Part shown: positions 1-9,201 of the stretch, piece after piece
Numbering within the stretch: the first letter of the stretch is position 1
Layout: each line of letters begins with the position of its first letter
Source: Membranipora membranacea
Taxonomy: Eukaryota; Bryozoa; Gymnolaemata; Cheilostomatida; Membraniporidae
NCBI GenBank assembly: GCA_914767715.1
Contig: OU612071.1
Location: 15,186,948-15,250,947 of the forward strand
Length of the DNA stretch: 64,000 bases
Direction of reading: 5' to 3'
Notes under the pieces: model-generated
Databases searched by the model: none
Seen by the model: the letters and a program-made list of their open reading frames with translations, nothing else
Told to the model about the DNA's origin: nothing
Translations under genes and position numbers: made by a program

Positions 1-211
1 CTGCTCTCCTGATTGTTACTTTCTACCTCTGCAGCAGCTGTCCCTGGCGCTACCGCCTTGGACGGCGTGGGCACATCTTTGGGAGGTCAAGGAATCTTAT
101 TATTTTTGTAGGAGGTCGCAATCCTTTTTGCGATACCTGTTAGTTAGAGTCTCGTACATCTTCCAGGACAATGTCAACTACGTTGGAAGCCCCGTCGATG
201 TCAATCTCCAG

Positions 212-319
212 CTAAGATCCCTGGTCCATCTCCCCCTGACATTCCGCATAGTGTGTCACCATGTCGGTCAATACTCTACATTCATAGTTACAATTTTCAC
301 ACTCAAAATGTGTACCCAT
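212..319 (-). pseudogene. Small C2HC zinc-finger ORF (copy 1), early stop
   Basis: The minus-strand ATG at 319 starts a 35-codon frame with a finger pattern FECENC...H...C (Cys-x2-Cys, then His and Cys). It stops at a TAG (212-214). In the copy at 52379-52552 the frame reads through this point and goes on to 57 codons, so the stop is a private change in copy 1. The finger itself is intact in both. No family was recognised. Confidence 0.45.
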
Positions 320-374
320 TTTTGTAGATTATTCTGGTATCAGGTAGTTGACCGCTAAGCCGCGGTGTGTGTGA

Positions 375-381
375 TTTTATA
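375..381 (-). promoter_or_regulatory. TATA box upstream of small zinc-finger ORF
   Basis: TATAAAA on the minus strand about 55 bases upstream of the ATG at 319, conserved at 52317-52323 in the other copy. The spacing suits a core promoter with a short leader. This is inference from motif and position only. Confidence 0.35.
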
Positions 382-446
382 ATGTTCAATGGAGGCGCGG
401 CTACCAAGCCATGGTGTTGCCCCCGCCTGTATGCAGCATATTGTCT

Positions 447-604
447 TTACTCTGGTGAGCCCATCAGGAAATCGTCAAACCTGATTGGTCGGTTCCGGCG
501 CCTATTCGGGCGGACCATTGTGACAAACTCGTCACCATTCTCATCAACCAAACTGGTTTCTTGCAAGGCAGATTTCCTCAAGAAAGATCTGATCATATCT
601 TCCT
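447..604 (-). CDS. Basic C-terminal tail exon (copy 1), unknown protein
   Basis: Minus-strand reading frame after a possible acceptor (GCCTAG), open to a TAA. From the internal ATG at 596 it is 49 codons. The C-terminal part is basic, then acidic (RPNRRRNRPIRFDDF). The same frame is open in the copy at 52094-52251 despite several substitutions, which suggests it was once under protein-level constraint. A phase-1 join to the membrane exon would make it a cytoplasmic tail of about 50 residues. A basic terminus of this kind is also seen at the end of some retroelement pol proteins, so the host-gene reading is only an inference. Confidence 0.35.
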
Positions 605-1115
605 CTAGGCATGTTAATTTTGTTTACCTTCTTAAACCTATCCAGTTGAGTGGTCCGATCCGTCAATCCTTTGTAGCAGGTTTCAGTTTGTTGAATACCG
701 ATTTTCTCAGAATTATTGCACAATGAGTATATTTGCTATGTATTATGATTGCCTATCAAATCAATTTTAAGAACAGAATATACAGGTCACAGGATTGTGC
801 TTGCATTCAAGTAAAGACAGCAGTTAAACCAGCATAACAATAATTTGTTGAGCTATAATCGTGTCAGTTATCCGCAACAATTTTGCGTCTGCAAACAAAC
901 ATCATTTCCATTTAGCTCCTTCAGTGTAATGCCACTTCGCTATCAGCTATTTGGCATACTATGGTTCCATAGGATATCTACGGGTTAAAACGCTGCAAAC
1001 ACATTCTGCAACAACATCTACCACTCACCCAAGACGCTGATGCTCAATGGTTTTGATTTGAGTGAACATTGGGTGAAATTCTTCAACTGCAATACTTGTA
1101 ATGTAATGTACTCAC

Positions 1116-1183
1116 TTTTCAAGTAAAATATGCATGCAACAACAAATATCATAAATGCAGCTACGGCGCTACCATCTCCAAAT
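1116..1183 (-). pseudogene. Membrane-segment exon (copy 1), probably frameshifted
   Basis: On the minus strand a TTTTAG acceptor precedes 68 bases ending at a GTGAGT donor. Much of it reads as a hydrophobic segment (AAFMIFVVACIFYLI). Entering in phase 1, as the related exon at 36874 does, gives the matching start D-L-E and then a stop, so a one-base loss is likely. The same lesion is present at 51514-51581, so it predates duplication of the repeat. It is homologous to the short-tail membrane exon at 36874-36956. Confidence 0.5.
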
Positions 1184-1491
1184 CTAAAACAAAAATATAC
1201 TATGCATTCAATTTTGAATCAATAAATATCTGAAAATATCAAATCAATTCAGGAGTTGCCTACCCTGAGTGTATAATAAACCGTTAACCTACTATACTAT
1301 TTATATATTGGGAATTCAGTCTATCTGTGGACAGACATTTCTTATTTTGGGCAAGGGCATGGTGTAGGGGTAGACAACGAAATGAGTAGACTTACAGTAG
1401 TCTGTTATTGAATCATCAATAAAAGATGGATTTTTTTTATTTTCAACACATGCTTTCTTTAGGACTTAATAGTCCAAAATTAGTTTGCAGG

Positions 1492-1607
1492 TAGTTTAAG
1501 TGCTCAAACGGTGCAAGATGCTGGTAGAGGCATTTCATTATCAACCACAAGTGGTTGATAATGAAATGCCTCTACCAGCATCTTGCACCGTTTGAGCACT
1601 TAAACTA
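1492..1607. repeat. Perfect palindrome, 57-bp arms, 2-base loop
   Basis: 1492-1548 is the exact reverse complement of 1551-1607, with only AA between. The 13-bp TAGTTTGCAGGTA occurs at 1481-1493 and again at 1606-1618, so the palindrome is flanked by (and slightly overlaps) a direct repeat. No coding potential is evident. It could be a foldback insertion with target duplication, a templated snap-back replication event, a small-RNA hairpin source, or an assembly or library artefact. Confidence 0.9.
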
Positions 1608-1618
1608 GTTTGCAGGTA

Positions 1619-4473
1619 AACCTTCCCAACAACCAATGATATTTACATGCAGATGGACCAGTGTAGCTGTACATGCTATTAGTGTTTACATGAATCTTAG
1701 CAACAAGATGAACTACTGCCCATTACAATGTTGCTGCGTTCGCTCCCCTGGTATGAGTAAGCAGACAAACTGAAAGACTCATAAAGTTAACACAAAACAG
1801 TTGAATAAATATTGGAGCAAGAACAGTATTTCTTGAAGACCTGACAGCATTAGGTGATTAACTGAGTAGCCATTTTACAATTTATTTCATGGCCAAGGTC
1901 GAGAGCTCATAATTCCGAAAGTTTCATCATTGTTCATCACCAATATGTATAGCCTGTGACAAAAGTTGATGTTTTGTCCCCAGCCATGACATGAACATAT
2001 CTCTTTACATAGCAGGTCCCCTCCCCCCAAATACTCCTCATACATTACCAACTCCCCAATCTAAAATACTTTTGGCCTAGCTGTGATACTTTTTTTCATC
2101 AATCATGTTGCATGAACAATACTAGCCTGGCACAATACAGGAACCTTTGCTGCTCAATTCGTCGGTTCATTGCTCAACAAGAGACAATAATTGTTGAAAC
2201 AGCTCTCAAATGTTTGACCTGTTATATTTTTTTACTGAGAACGAAACTCATTGAATTGACAAAATAAATTAAACATCATATGATATGCAAGGAACTTAAT
2301 GTTTTACAGAGGTTAGAAAATAGCCTGTGTAATGAAGGTACAAAAATATTTAATTAAGAATGAGAAAACCATTGAAACTCCTGATGAAAAAATTGCTCAA
2401 GTAACCATTTCCAACTGGGTAGCTAGTTTTCCACTGTACACATGATGAACTGGCACCTATACTACTTCCATTTTTCGCAGATAAACTCATTGAGACAATC
2501 AGCAACAGCCATATTGTATTATGTGAGTGTGGTCCTTCTGTTTCTATTTCAGCTATTGATCTAGCCCTCTGTTTCACTCACCCTATAAAAATTGAGAATT
2601 ATCTTATTTTACACAATGAGGACACAACTTCAAGTTACAGTGAATTTGATGACAAATTCTATAATACTAATTTTCAACTTTAATCCTCTCCACCAGCGCC
2701 TAGTGATCCGTAATGGGTGTATTGTTCAGTCATTTGAAGCATACTCATCATCATGTATGTGCCATGTGAGGAACTTATAATTACTCTCGTTACTTTGTAG
2801 ATTATTATATAGTTCCTGTTTTCATTAATTTCATTTGTAAGTACTTTCCGCATGTAATGTAACTATAACTCTGAAAAAATTGAGACTATTTCTGATTGCC
2901 TTACATACGAGGCTCAATCAATAAAGAAACTGTCACATATGCCCACACCTGGAATTACAGAGTCAATCTATGATTATGTCTGAGACTTATGAATTGTTTT
3001 CGGAGACAACATTACGTTTTTATTTGATATACTCACATTTTCTTATTGTCATTTGTAGAATTTGTTTGTATTATCTGACTATACGTCCGTATTTCTCCCA
3101 TTCCTACTACTTTGTAAGTACAGCATATCTGAAACGAATAATGTGAGACCAATAATAGTGTGCAGTGCAGTAAACCAATTCTGTATAAAAACACAAATGA
3201 CAGTAGCATCAGTTAAGACTTCGCATTGAGACATTTGCACTCTGACTCAGCTCTGTCTGTGATCACCAGGAGTAAGGCAGAAGAGGATACCATGTATACC
3301 TCTAGAGAAAGACTTGGTCTAAGACTGTTTGGTCATAGTTCAGGTTTGTTGAAAGGGGCGACCCTGAGTGGCAACAATGGGTACATAGTGGTGAGACTCA
3401 CCCGGTTGTACTAGGGTGGCTAGCCCGCCGGCAGTAGGGGAGGGAGGGAAACCGCTGAGCGAACCGAACTTGGAAGGGGGCACCAGTGTCAGGCTTTACG
3501 TACCGCCCTCTGTGGTACTCTAATTGCATTGGGACTTCTCTTTCTATTTCATCGTGATCAATTTTTGCCAGTGCAATTCGATGAAACTGATCAACACTCA
3601 ACAACAGTTGACCCTGACTAGTTGTATGTCCTTGTTTACTGAGATACTTGTTTTTTTGTTTGGATTGAAGGTCATTTGATGCCTTGACATTACCCAATTA
3701 GTCTTGAGTAGTTAAATCTTAGCTCACATGCATCTAGAAGAAACAGTAGATGGTACAGGGCTGCATGGGGATCAGATTTATCCATCAATACCGTCTAACT
3801 ATCATGTCATATTCATCTGTACTTACTAAGTACCTAAGTGCTAGAGTGCATGCAACAAAATTATCCTCCAAATGGTATATGTGTGTTTGAACAAGCTAGG
3901 AGATCAATTAGAGCACAAAATTACTTGTTTTACCACACTTAAGCGCTCAGGAACCTGTCATTTGATGCAGTTTGACAGCGGAGGGAGGGACTCACCAAAA
4001 TTGCACCTAGATATCGCTTCAAAGTGACCAATCTAGGCAAAACTGGGCTTGTTGTGTGCACAACCCAGTGGAAAAGTCATATTCAGCAAGAATCTGATCA
4101 TATAGGCATAAATCACTGCTGAAGAGACGGGCCAAGAACTCAATTTGTTTAGTTTTAAAATTTTGCACTATTGAAATAACATACCATCCGTCTACTTATA
4201 TATACAGAACAACACCACTAAGAACATTCAAGCAACTTCCACCTATAACTTCGAACCCTCACTAATGCATGAAAGAAAAATTTGAGACTATAAACAACAG
4301 AGTTCTTCGCCTTACGGGTCCAAACAAATTACAACTTCTTTTCATAATTTTTAAAATATTGAAGTTGGGAGGCTATGGTTCTCTCCTCCCAGCTACACTC
4401 ACCTGTTAACCTATGTGTGGTAAATAATAGTATCTGTGCGTACACCAGTCTCTTAGCTCCAATATGTGATCTT
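1619..4473. other. No recognisable gene
   Basis: AT-rich sequence with only short unconvincing frames. The frames near 3226-3414 (plus) and 3398-3697 (minus) show no motif. Around 4270-4370 a plus-strand frame with VLRLTGPNKLQLL weakly resembles the tail of a LINE reverse transcriptase, too short to assign. Confidence 0.5.
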
Positions 4474-4475
4474 TT

Positions 4476-4786
4476 TTGTTGATATCCAAGCTATATTCAT
4501 TGGACGAAGCAATTGACCTTGCTGATTTAATTGAGGAAATTGAACCCATGCAAACTGCCAACGATGATTCATTAGAAATTCAGGGTGATCAACCAAATCC
4601 AATTGAGGAAGTTAATGCTGAACCGATGCTAGATAATAATCCTATGATAATCCAGATATAAACAGCGATAGCAAGGCGATACTGACCTGACTAACCCATT
4701 AGATAAACCAGATAATGTAGGTTGGGGAAACAATAGGTATAGTCTAAGAGCTCGACCAAAAAGGAAGGTCATCAACGATAAGTAAA
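4476..4786 (+). pseudogene. LTR-retrotransposon pol C-terminal remnant
   Basis: An acidic, Asn/Asp/Pro-rich plus-strand stretch (4476-4660) is followed, after a frame change, by a basic ending RYSLRARPKRK and a stop at 4786. An acidic spacer then a basic 'R-Y-x-L-R-x-R' terminus is common after the integrase in Ty3/gypsy polyproteins. No integrase core is left here and no LTR was found, so this is a small remnant assigned by composition and ending only. Confidence 0.35.
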
Positions 4787-4911
4787 AATTATTTTGAATA
4801 GAACAAGCAAAACGTTTACCTGTTAGAGGGCAATTTTATTTAGAATTATATTATCGTATGCTCATAATCATTGAGGCTTATTGACTCTGGCCGATTGGGA
4901 CTGCCCGCTCA

Positions 4912-5546
4912 TCATCGGTGATACCTAGTTTTTAGGCATCGACCGAGACAGACGGCCCCAACGACCAGAAACAGCACACCCAGACAAATAGCGATGATTA
5001 TGGTAATAAAATGGGTATCTGTAAAATAAGACAAATTAAGAGGGATAACACAACTCCAGGCTAACAAATACTATATATTTTCAGAAGGAAAGGAAGGAAA
5101 AGGGTGTAGTTCATAGGCCACCAGCCAGAGTTGCGGGATGCGAACCCTAGATACAGCCATGTACTTTGACAAGGAGTGGGATACTCACTGATTGTTAGTG
5201 AAGTTGCGTCCAAGTTGTTGTCAAATGTCACGTTGAGTAAGGAGGTCACTAAAATGAGAACGAGTATGCAATAGGGTAAGAGAGAGCAATTTGATTAAAA
5301 TATTGTTTTGAGTTAAAGTTGGGTGGTACTTGTGTGCATGGGCCATTAATGATTTGTGGCTGCTTTGGGCGGTTGGGTTCATAGTGGAGTGAGTGACTAA
5401 TAAAGAAAATTGAAATTACTCACTAGAAGTTGTTGAGTCAGGATAATATGTGGGTGAATGACTGGGCTGGGTTGTAGTAGGAGCCAAAGAGGGGGTGTCC
5501 AGGCACACCGTCACTCCTTCCCCCACCTCAATGCTGTTGACACAAG
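4912..5546 (-). CDS. Three terminal exons of a single-pass membrane protein
   Basis: Three minus-strand exons join cleanly in phase 1. Exon A (5546-5424, TTTTAG acceptor, GTGAGT donor) encodes a Cys-containing segment and a Thr/Pro/Ser-rich stalk. Exon B (5248-5189) carries an NVT glycosylation site. Exon C (5018-4912) encodes about 20 hydrophobic residues (IIIAICLGVLFLVVGAVCLG), then a short basic tail RCLKTRYHR and a TGA. All three introns use GT-AG and keep one frame, which argues for a real or recently real gene. Phase-1 modular exons are typical of extracellular proteins. The upstream ectodomain was not found. The LTR element at 5882 lies only about 340 bases upstream and may have broken the gene. 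Confidence 0.6.
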
Positions 5547-5881
5547 CTAAAACCAAAAGAATAGGAGGGTTACAACAATAAACACCCCCTCCCTGTTCTT
5601 GCCCACTCGTCGAACATCCCATGCACACTTTTTGGCATGATAGATAGGGTTTCCCTTTCACCAGATGACTGGGCCTAAGTCACTAGCGACCATGGTAAAA
5701 CATGAGTGCACCATAAAAAGTGAGTGTATCATATCAACTAGAGGGTAAAGTGAAAGGCAAGGAACTTGAACTTAATTCTGTTGATAGTTTCGGTCACAAT
5801 TGTTGTTGTGTTGCTGGCTGGCGGTGGAGCCGTTGGGCCACTCTGGTTGATCCTCTTACTTGCTACCTTGCCTGTCAATAC

Positions 5882-6094
5882 TGTGAGGTTATCCGAGATC
5901 TTAGCAGACCAGCACCTTATCGGAATTGTACCATCTAGAACGAGAGTGCTGACAGGCTATTAACCTTGACCTTGGACAGTCAACGCGAGATCTCGTCCTC
6001 TTTACAGTACATCTTTATAGGTGAGTAGACGTTCAAATAAATTGCTCTCTTATATTATACTGTATACCATATACTAAACCTCGCTACGCCTAGC
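5882..6094 (+). repeat. 5' LTR (3' end clipped)
   Basis: Begins TGTGAGGTTATCC and matches 8980-9191. It contains AATAAA (6036-6041), a likely polyadenylation signal. It lacks the terminal TTTACA of the 3' LTR because the internal deletion starts at this point. Confidence 0.9.
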
Positions 6095-6099
6095 GGCAA

Positions 6100-7452
6100 T
6101 TGTTTTGGTGGCCAGGTTGTAGTAAGGAAATTGAGGAATTCATTAGAAAGTGTGACATTTGTACCAAGTTTGGAAAAATTAAGCATGAGCCCATTGAAGA
6201 CTGTAGTTTACCTGATGGACCTTGGTTAGAACTTGGTTCGGATACCCTTGAATTTAAAGGCCAGTGGGATCTATTAGTTGTAGATTATTATACCACGTGG
6301 ATTGAAGTTAGACCGTTGTTGTCGCTGTCTTCCTATAATGTTATTCAAGAATTTAAGTCAATATTTTCTTGTTTTGGAGTGCCTATATTATTAAGAAGTG
6401 ACAATGCAGGTTGCTATGCTAGTCAGAGTTTTAGAGATTTTGCTAAGACTTGGGGTTTCGACCAAAGATTTAGCAGCCCTCGTTTTCCGCAAAGTAATGG
6501 TTTAGCGGAACGCTCTATTGGTACCTTTAAGAATTTGATGACAAAATCTGATGATATTTTTTCTGCTTTGTTAGCTTACCGAGCCACACCCTTGGCTGAG
6601 GGATTTTCACCCGGTGAAATTAATGTTTGGTAGGCGTATGAAACGCCGCTGGGTCATCCCACAAGTATTGAAGTTGATTACAAGGAATTTGAGGTTTGTT
6701 TGCAGAAACGCAAAGATGCTTTTCATAAGTGGAATCAAAAGCACCATGCTAAATATCTGCCAGAATTATTGCCAGGCCAAATTGTGTGGGTTAAAGCCCC
6801 TACTGACGCTGGTCAGGAAGGAATTGTTTTGTATAAGGATGAGTCACATCCTCAAAGTTATTGGATTAAAACAGGCTTAAGTACGGTACGCCGAAACCGT
6901 AAACATTTGTTTTTGTTACAGAAAACCAATCGCCCAATTAGTGAGCCAGCCGATTCCATCATGCCTCTTGCATTAGAGTGGTATTTTGAATCAACAGGTG
7001 ATGAAGGGTGTGAGATTGTGCCTATTGCTAATCCTGGTGTGAGCTTTGATCCTAATACAGTAGTGGTTGAGGCACCTGTAGCGGGTGAAAGTAACCTTAG
7101 TGCTAATGCTTTGGGTGATGATGTAGCTTTGCACGATAGTAATGATGAAATTAATGCTAGTACTAACACGTCGGGTGATGATCTAGCTGATCCCAGTCTT
7201 GATTTACAAGTAGAGCTTAATACTGATAATGACGCTAGTACTAACATTGCGATTGATAATCTAGCTGGACCCAGTATTGAGTCGCCGTTAAACCCCATCA
7301 GTGAGGCAACTAATGCCGAAGCTGACTTGTCAATTGGTATGGGAAACCCTGTTATGACAGAGGAGTTACATCCCACCAAACCTGCAGTAACTCGGTCAGG
7401 CAGGCAACCTAAGCCTACCAAGAAAGACGATTTTGTGTACTTTGCAGATTAA
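6100..7452 (+). pseudogene. Gypsy-type integrase and pol C-terminus
   Basis: The frame opens at FWWPG and the second half of the zinc-binding domain (C-x2-C, residues 18-21). The histidine half is deleted. The catalytic core follows: Asp at about residue 48 (SDTLEF), Asp at 101 (RSDNAG) and Glu at 137 (NGLAER), with the exact D-35-E spacing of retroviral-type integrases. A TAG at 6631-6633 interrupts the frame. The text just around it reads better in the next frame (MFGRRMK), so two compensating indels are an alternative to a single stop. The same frame reopens with a C-terminal domain (GQIVWVKAP...; RRNRKH), an acidic Asn/Ser/Thr-rich spacer, and the ending TRSGRQPKPTKK. Integrase would insert element cDNA into the genome. 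Confidence 0.85.
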
Positions 7453-7602
7453 GAGGGTAATTGTATGTGTAAATTATGTCTGCTGTATGGTTATGAATGT
7501 GAACTTGGGAATTGTTCCCTTTTGTCTATTTGTAGATTGTCTGTAATACCCTAACCGTACTTAGTACAAGAATACTCATACTAGCGAAGCAAGTCGTAAC
7601 TG

Positions 7603-8798
7603 ATGGCAGACGGTAAGTCTCCACAGAATCAGGCTTTCTGCCCGAAGGGCAAGAAGCACAATCCGAAGCATGCATTTGGATATTGTCCTTTGTTGAAATG
7701 CTTTTGGAAGCATTGCGGGGAGTTCGGACACTCCAAGGATAATTGCCCTAATGTTTTGTGTTGGAATTGTGGTGGCCCCGGTCACTTTAGAGATAGCTGT
7801 GGCAATCTCAAAGTGAAGTTAATTGAAGAGTCGACCCCCAACGGCACAAAGTCATTTAAACCCAAGCCCAAGAGAAAAGCCCCCGCTGCCACAGCCCCCC
7901 GTCCAGCAGATTTGGGTTCAGAAGTCACATCTGTTCCGTTGGCCCCTCCCACGGTCCCAACCGCCACTATCCCGTCCCTTCTAGGCTTGAAGACTTATTC
8001 CTCCGTGCTTAAGCCTACCCCGCAAGTCAAACGCCCCGCCCCGTCTTTAGCTGATACCTCCAGCGAATCCCCGGCCCCTTCTAAAAAGACCGCCCAAGAT
8101 GTGGTCGAAGTATTTGATTCCTTTAAAGCGGATTTGGAATTGCGAGAAGGCCAGCTCGCAGAGCTTGACGCCGAGGAGGCACGGCTAGAGAAAATTTATA
8201 GAGCCAAAAGACGTGATATAGAGGTGCGGCGCACAGCCATCCTCGAGGCTCAAGCACAGGAAAGTGATATGAGATCTGCCATGGCCAAGGCAGAAGAATT
8301 CATGAACTTTTTAAAATGCTCACTAATGGCCAAACCTGTTGCGAGTTCCCGGTCCCTGCAGAGTCAATTGAGCCGGTAGCTTCATCCCCGAAGCCAAGTT
8401 GCCCCAGTAACCCGGCCCAGGAATTAGCTCCTTCAAGCGCGTCCATTAACTCCCCGACCCCGGAATTAGCTATTCCAGAGGCCCCTCCCCTTCCTGAGAT
8501 CTTTGCGGGTAGAATTACCGAAGGAGAGTCCGTTGAGTCCGTGGAACAAATGGAGTGTCAAGATACCTCTTGGCATGAAATGAGTCAACCACTCGGTACC
8601 AGCCCAAGTACAAGTCCAATTCCGTCAGCTTCCACCCCTCCCCGTTCCATGTTTGAAGCCTTAAAAGAGAAGCTTGACATTAAAGAGAAGTTGACAAACC
8701 TCATGTCTAAGTCCATTGCAAAAAAGAAATTGGCGAAGGGGGAGGATAGTGAGGAAGACCTCCTACGGAAGGCAGACCGTCTCTGTGAGAATGATTAA
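7603..8798 (+). CDS. CCHC zinc-knuckle ORF downstream of pol, two frames
   Basis: The first frame (7603-8379, 258 codons) has a Cys/His-rich start with two knuckles: HCGEFGHSKDNC, then a canonical CX2CX4HX4C (CWNCGGPGHFRDSC, about residues 54-67). A Pro-rich linker and a charged, probably coiled-coil segment (about 165-230) follow. A second frame (8316-8798, 160 codons) continues in -1 with a Pro/Ser-rich acidic region and a Lys-rich end. The two join at a slippery site. CCHC knuckles bind nucleic acid and are usual in gag, but here the ORF lies 3' of integrase, where env or an accessory ORF normally sits. No transmembrane segment is seen. It may be a relocated gag-like or accessory nucleocapsid gene. 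Confidence 0.75.
8310..8316 (+). promoter_or_regulatory. Candidate -1 ribosomal frameshift site T TTA AAA
   Basis: In the frame of the 7603 ORF the codons run TTT TTA AAA, giving the canonical X XXY YYZ heptamer. A -1 slip leads directly into the 160-codon frame starting at 8316. The upstream frame ends 63 bases later. A single-base loss in this A/T run would produce the same picture, so function is unproven. Confidence 0.4.
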
Positions 8799-8962
8799 TA
8801 ACCACATGTACCCAGTGGGGAAATTAAAGTGATTATGCTTGGAGAGCGGAGTTGTAAATTGTAAATTAAATTGAATTGTAAATTTGTCTCTTTAGTCTGC
8901 GGAATGGATTTGTCCAAATTGAATTAATTCTGCCTTGGAATTGTCTCCTCCCTGGCGGCGAC

Positions 8963-8977
8963 GAGGAAAAGGAAAGG
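8963..8977 (+). other. Polypurine tract
   Basis: GAGGAAAAGGAAAGG, two bases before the TG of the 3' LTR: the expected plus-strand priming site of an LTR retrotransposon. Confidence 0.75.
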
Positions 8978-8979
8978 CA

Positions 8980-9197
8980 TGTGAGGTTATCCGAGATCTT
9001 AGCAGACCAGCACCTTATCGGAATTGTACCATCTAGACCGAGAGTGCTGACAGGCTATTAACCTTGACCTTGGACAGTCAACGCGAGATCTCGTCCTCTT
9101 TACAGTACATCTTTATAGGTGGTAGACGTTCAAATAAATTGCTCTCTTATATTATACTGTATACCATATACTAAACCTCGCTACGCCTAGCTTTACA
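8980..9197 (+). repeat. 3' LTR (complete, TG...CA)
   Basis: 218 bases beginning TGTGAGG and ending TTTACA, followed by the ATAC target copy. It is nearly identical to 5882-6094. Confidence 0.9.
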
Positions 9198-9201
9198 ATA
9201 C

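Larger units (their letters stand above)
1..1345 (-). repeat. Long dispersed repeat, copy 1 (inverted relative to 50.6-52.7 kb)
   Basis: The reverse complement of this stretch matches 51391-52690 almost base for base, with scattered substitutions. The match continues past the small junction motif CTGTCCACAGATAGACTG (1322-1345 here, 50637-50664 in the other copy). It runs off the left window edge, so its far end is unknown. Read on the minus strand it carries, in order, a membrane-segment exon, a basic tail exon, a TATA box and the start of a small zinc-finger ORF. Copy 1 is uninterrupted where copy 2 holds a LINE, so it records the pre-insertion state. The nature of the repeat (mobile element or segmental duplication) is not known. 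Confidence 0.85.
5878..9201 (+). mobile_element. Ty3/gypsy-type LTR retrotransposon, internally deleted
   Basis: It has two near-identical LTRs, a target duplication ATAC (5878-5881 and 9198-9201), integrase, a CCHC-knuckle ORF and a polypurine tract, all on the plus strand. The 5' LTR stops at 6094, six bases short of the 3' LTR end. It runs straight into the middle of the integrase zinc-binding region, so the primer binding site, gag, protease, RT and RNase H are gone in one deletion. The LTRs differ by one substitution and one single-base gap, implying a young insertion. Without RT it cannot move on its own. Confidence 0.9.

Noticed and set aside
6858-7421. 187-codon minus-strand frame
   Set aside because: Antisense shadow of the retrotransposon pol C-terminus, which has clear family motifs on the plus strand.
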